DNA of 64,000 nt, from the NCBI RefSeq assembly GCF_002902905.1, contig NZ_CP026124.1, forward strand, positions 806,001 to 870,000, read 5' to 3'. The DNA is from Achromobacter sp. AONIH1 (lineage in GTDB: Bacteria; Pseudomonadota; Gammaproteobacteria; Burkholderiales; Burkholderiaceae_B). This document shows positions 63,793-64,000 of this stretch, piece after piece (the first letter of the stretch is position 1; every line of letters starts with the position of its first letter). Both the position numbers and the translations under genes were made by a program. The notes below the pieces were generated by a model. The model did not search any database and was not told the origin of the DNA. It worked only from the letters and a program-made list of their open reading frames with translations.

Positions 63793-64000
63793 CAAGGCAC
63801 ACCCTTGAGCAATTTCTTGATGCACCCGACGTACTCTCCCATATATTTATCAAAAAAATAGGAGGAGTATTTTTCACACCATATCCTGCGCGCATTGCCC
63901 GCTGCCCGCCCAATTCTTGTCTGATCCAAATCTTCCACCCACGCCGCGATTGCGGAACTCCCTTCGGAAATTGCCCAACCAGTATCCAGATCCATCACCT
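63792..64000 (-). CDS. Glycosyltransferase C-terminal fragment (GT4-like), cut by window edge
   Basis: The frame is open to the right edge, so only the last ~69 residues are seen: MDLDTGWAISEGSSAIAAWV, then IGRAAGNARRIWCEKYSSYF and a terminal amphipathic helix. The NARRIWCEKYS stretch is typical of the C-terminal end of GT4 O-antigen glycosyltransferases. Its stop overlaps the next gene (ATGA). Confidence 0.7.
   Translation of the reverse strand, partial: VMDLDTGWAISEGSSAIAAWVEDLDQTRIGRAAGNARRIWCEKYSSYFFDKYMGEYVGCIKKLLKGVP

Overview
The window is chromosomal DNA of a high-GC betaproteobacterium. Gene content and neighbourhoods (hslU, an hslU-side CusF-like protein and cobalamin adenosyltransferase, lipA/lipB, a birA-coaX pair, waaA-waaC) resemble Alcaligenaceae (Bordetella/Achromobacter type). 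That placement is inference from familiar proteins; no 16S or database comparison was possible. No RNA genes, insertion sequences, phage genes or CRISPR arrays were seen.

Layout. (1) 1-1.73 kb: conserved edge with the 3' end of hslU, a small periplasmic copper-binding-like protein and a PduO-type adenosyltransferase. (2) 1.9-37.4 kb: one very large polysaccharide locus, every gene on the + strand. It starts with dTDP-L-rhamnose synthesis (rmlB, rmlD, rmlA, rmlC) and several glycosyltransferases, including WsaF-like and RgpF-like rhamnan enzymes. An ABC-2 exporter follows (Wzm plus a short Wzt), then a 1118-residue protein in which fifteen FDxxWY repeats precede a GT61 domain. Next come FdtA/FdtB for a dTDP-3-amino-3,6-dideoxyhexose and further glycosyltransferases. 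From 20.2 to 29.1 kb runs a tightly coupled eight-gene cassette (duplicated nucleotidyltransferase, GtrA, polyprenyl-phosphate glycosyltransferase, GDPD-like protein, GT-C/kinase fusion broken by a frameshift, HAD, class II aldolase, GT-C). From 30.3 to 37.4 kb lies an operon carrying counterparts of all four Campylobacter jejuni enzymes that build activated phosphoramidate. (3) 37.4-52.6 kb: GC-rich housekeeping genes, mostly on the minus strand (lipA, Sel1 protein, lipB, ybeD-type, D-amino-acid transaminase, dacC-type carboxypeptidase, an Mla-like lipid transporter, waaA, waaC), with birA and coaX on the plus strand. (4) 52.6-64 kb: a second polysaccharide locus, visibly less GC-rich, with wecB, galE, glf, glycosyltransferases, a methyltransferase with a coiled-coil tail, a second Wzm, and a Wzt with a C-terminal carbohydrate-binding domain. 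It runs off the right edge.

How the parts fit. Locus 1 probably makes an ABC-exported rhamnose-rich glycan that also carries a 3-amino-3,6-dideoxyhexose. The GtrA/GtrB-like cassette is organised like a periplasmic side-chain decoration system for an unusual nucleotide-activated unit. The final operon is predicted to make L-glutamine phosphate, then CDP-L-glutamine, then cytidine diphosphoramidate and its 3'-phosphate, for capping a glycan with a phosphoramidate group. The known MeOPN O-methyltransferases are not seen. Instead the operon has a formyltransferase-fold protein with an altered triad, an unrecognised 188-residue protein and a CDP-glycerol glycerophosphotransferase-like protein. Locus 2 looks like a galactofuranose-containing, ABC-exported O-antigen whose length may be set by a methyl cap read by Wzt. 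The phosphoramidate operon and the eight-gene cassette are the most likely undescribed systems here.
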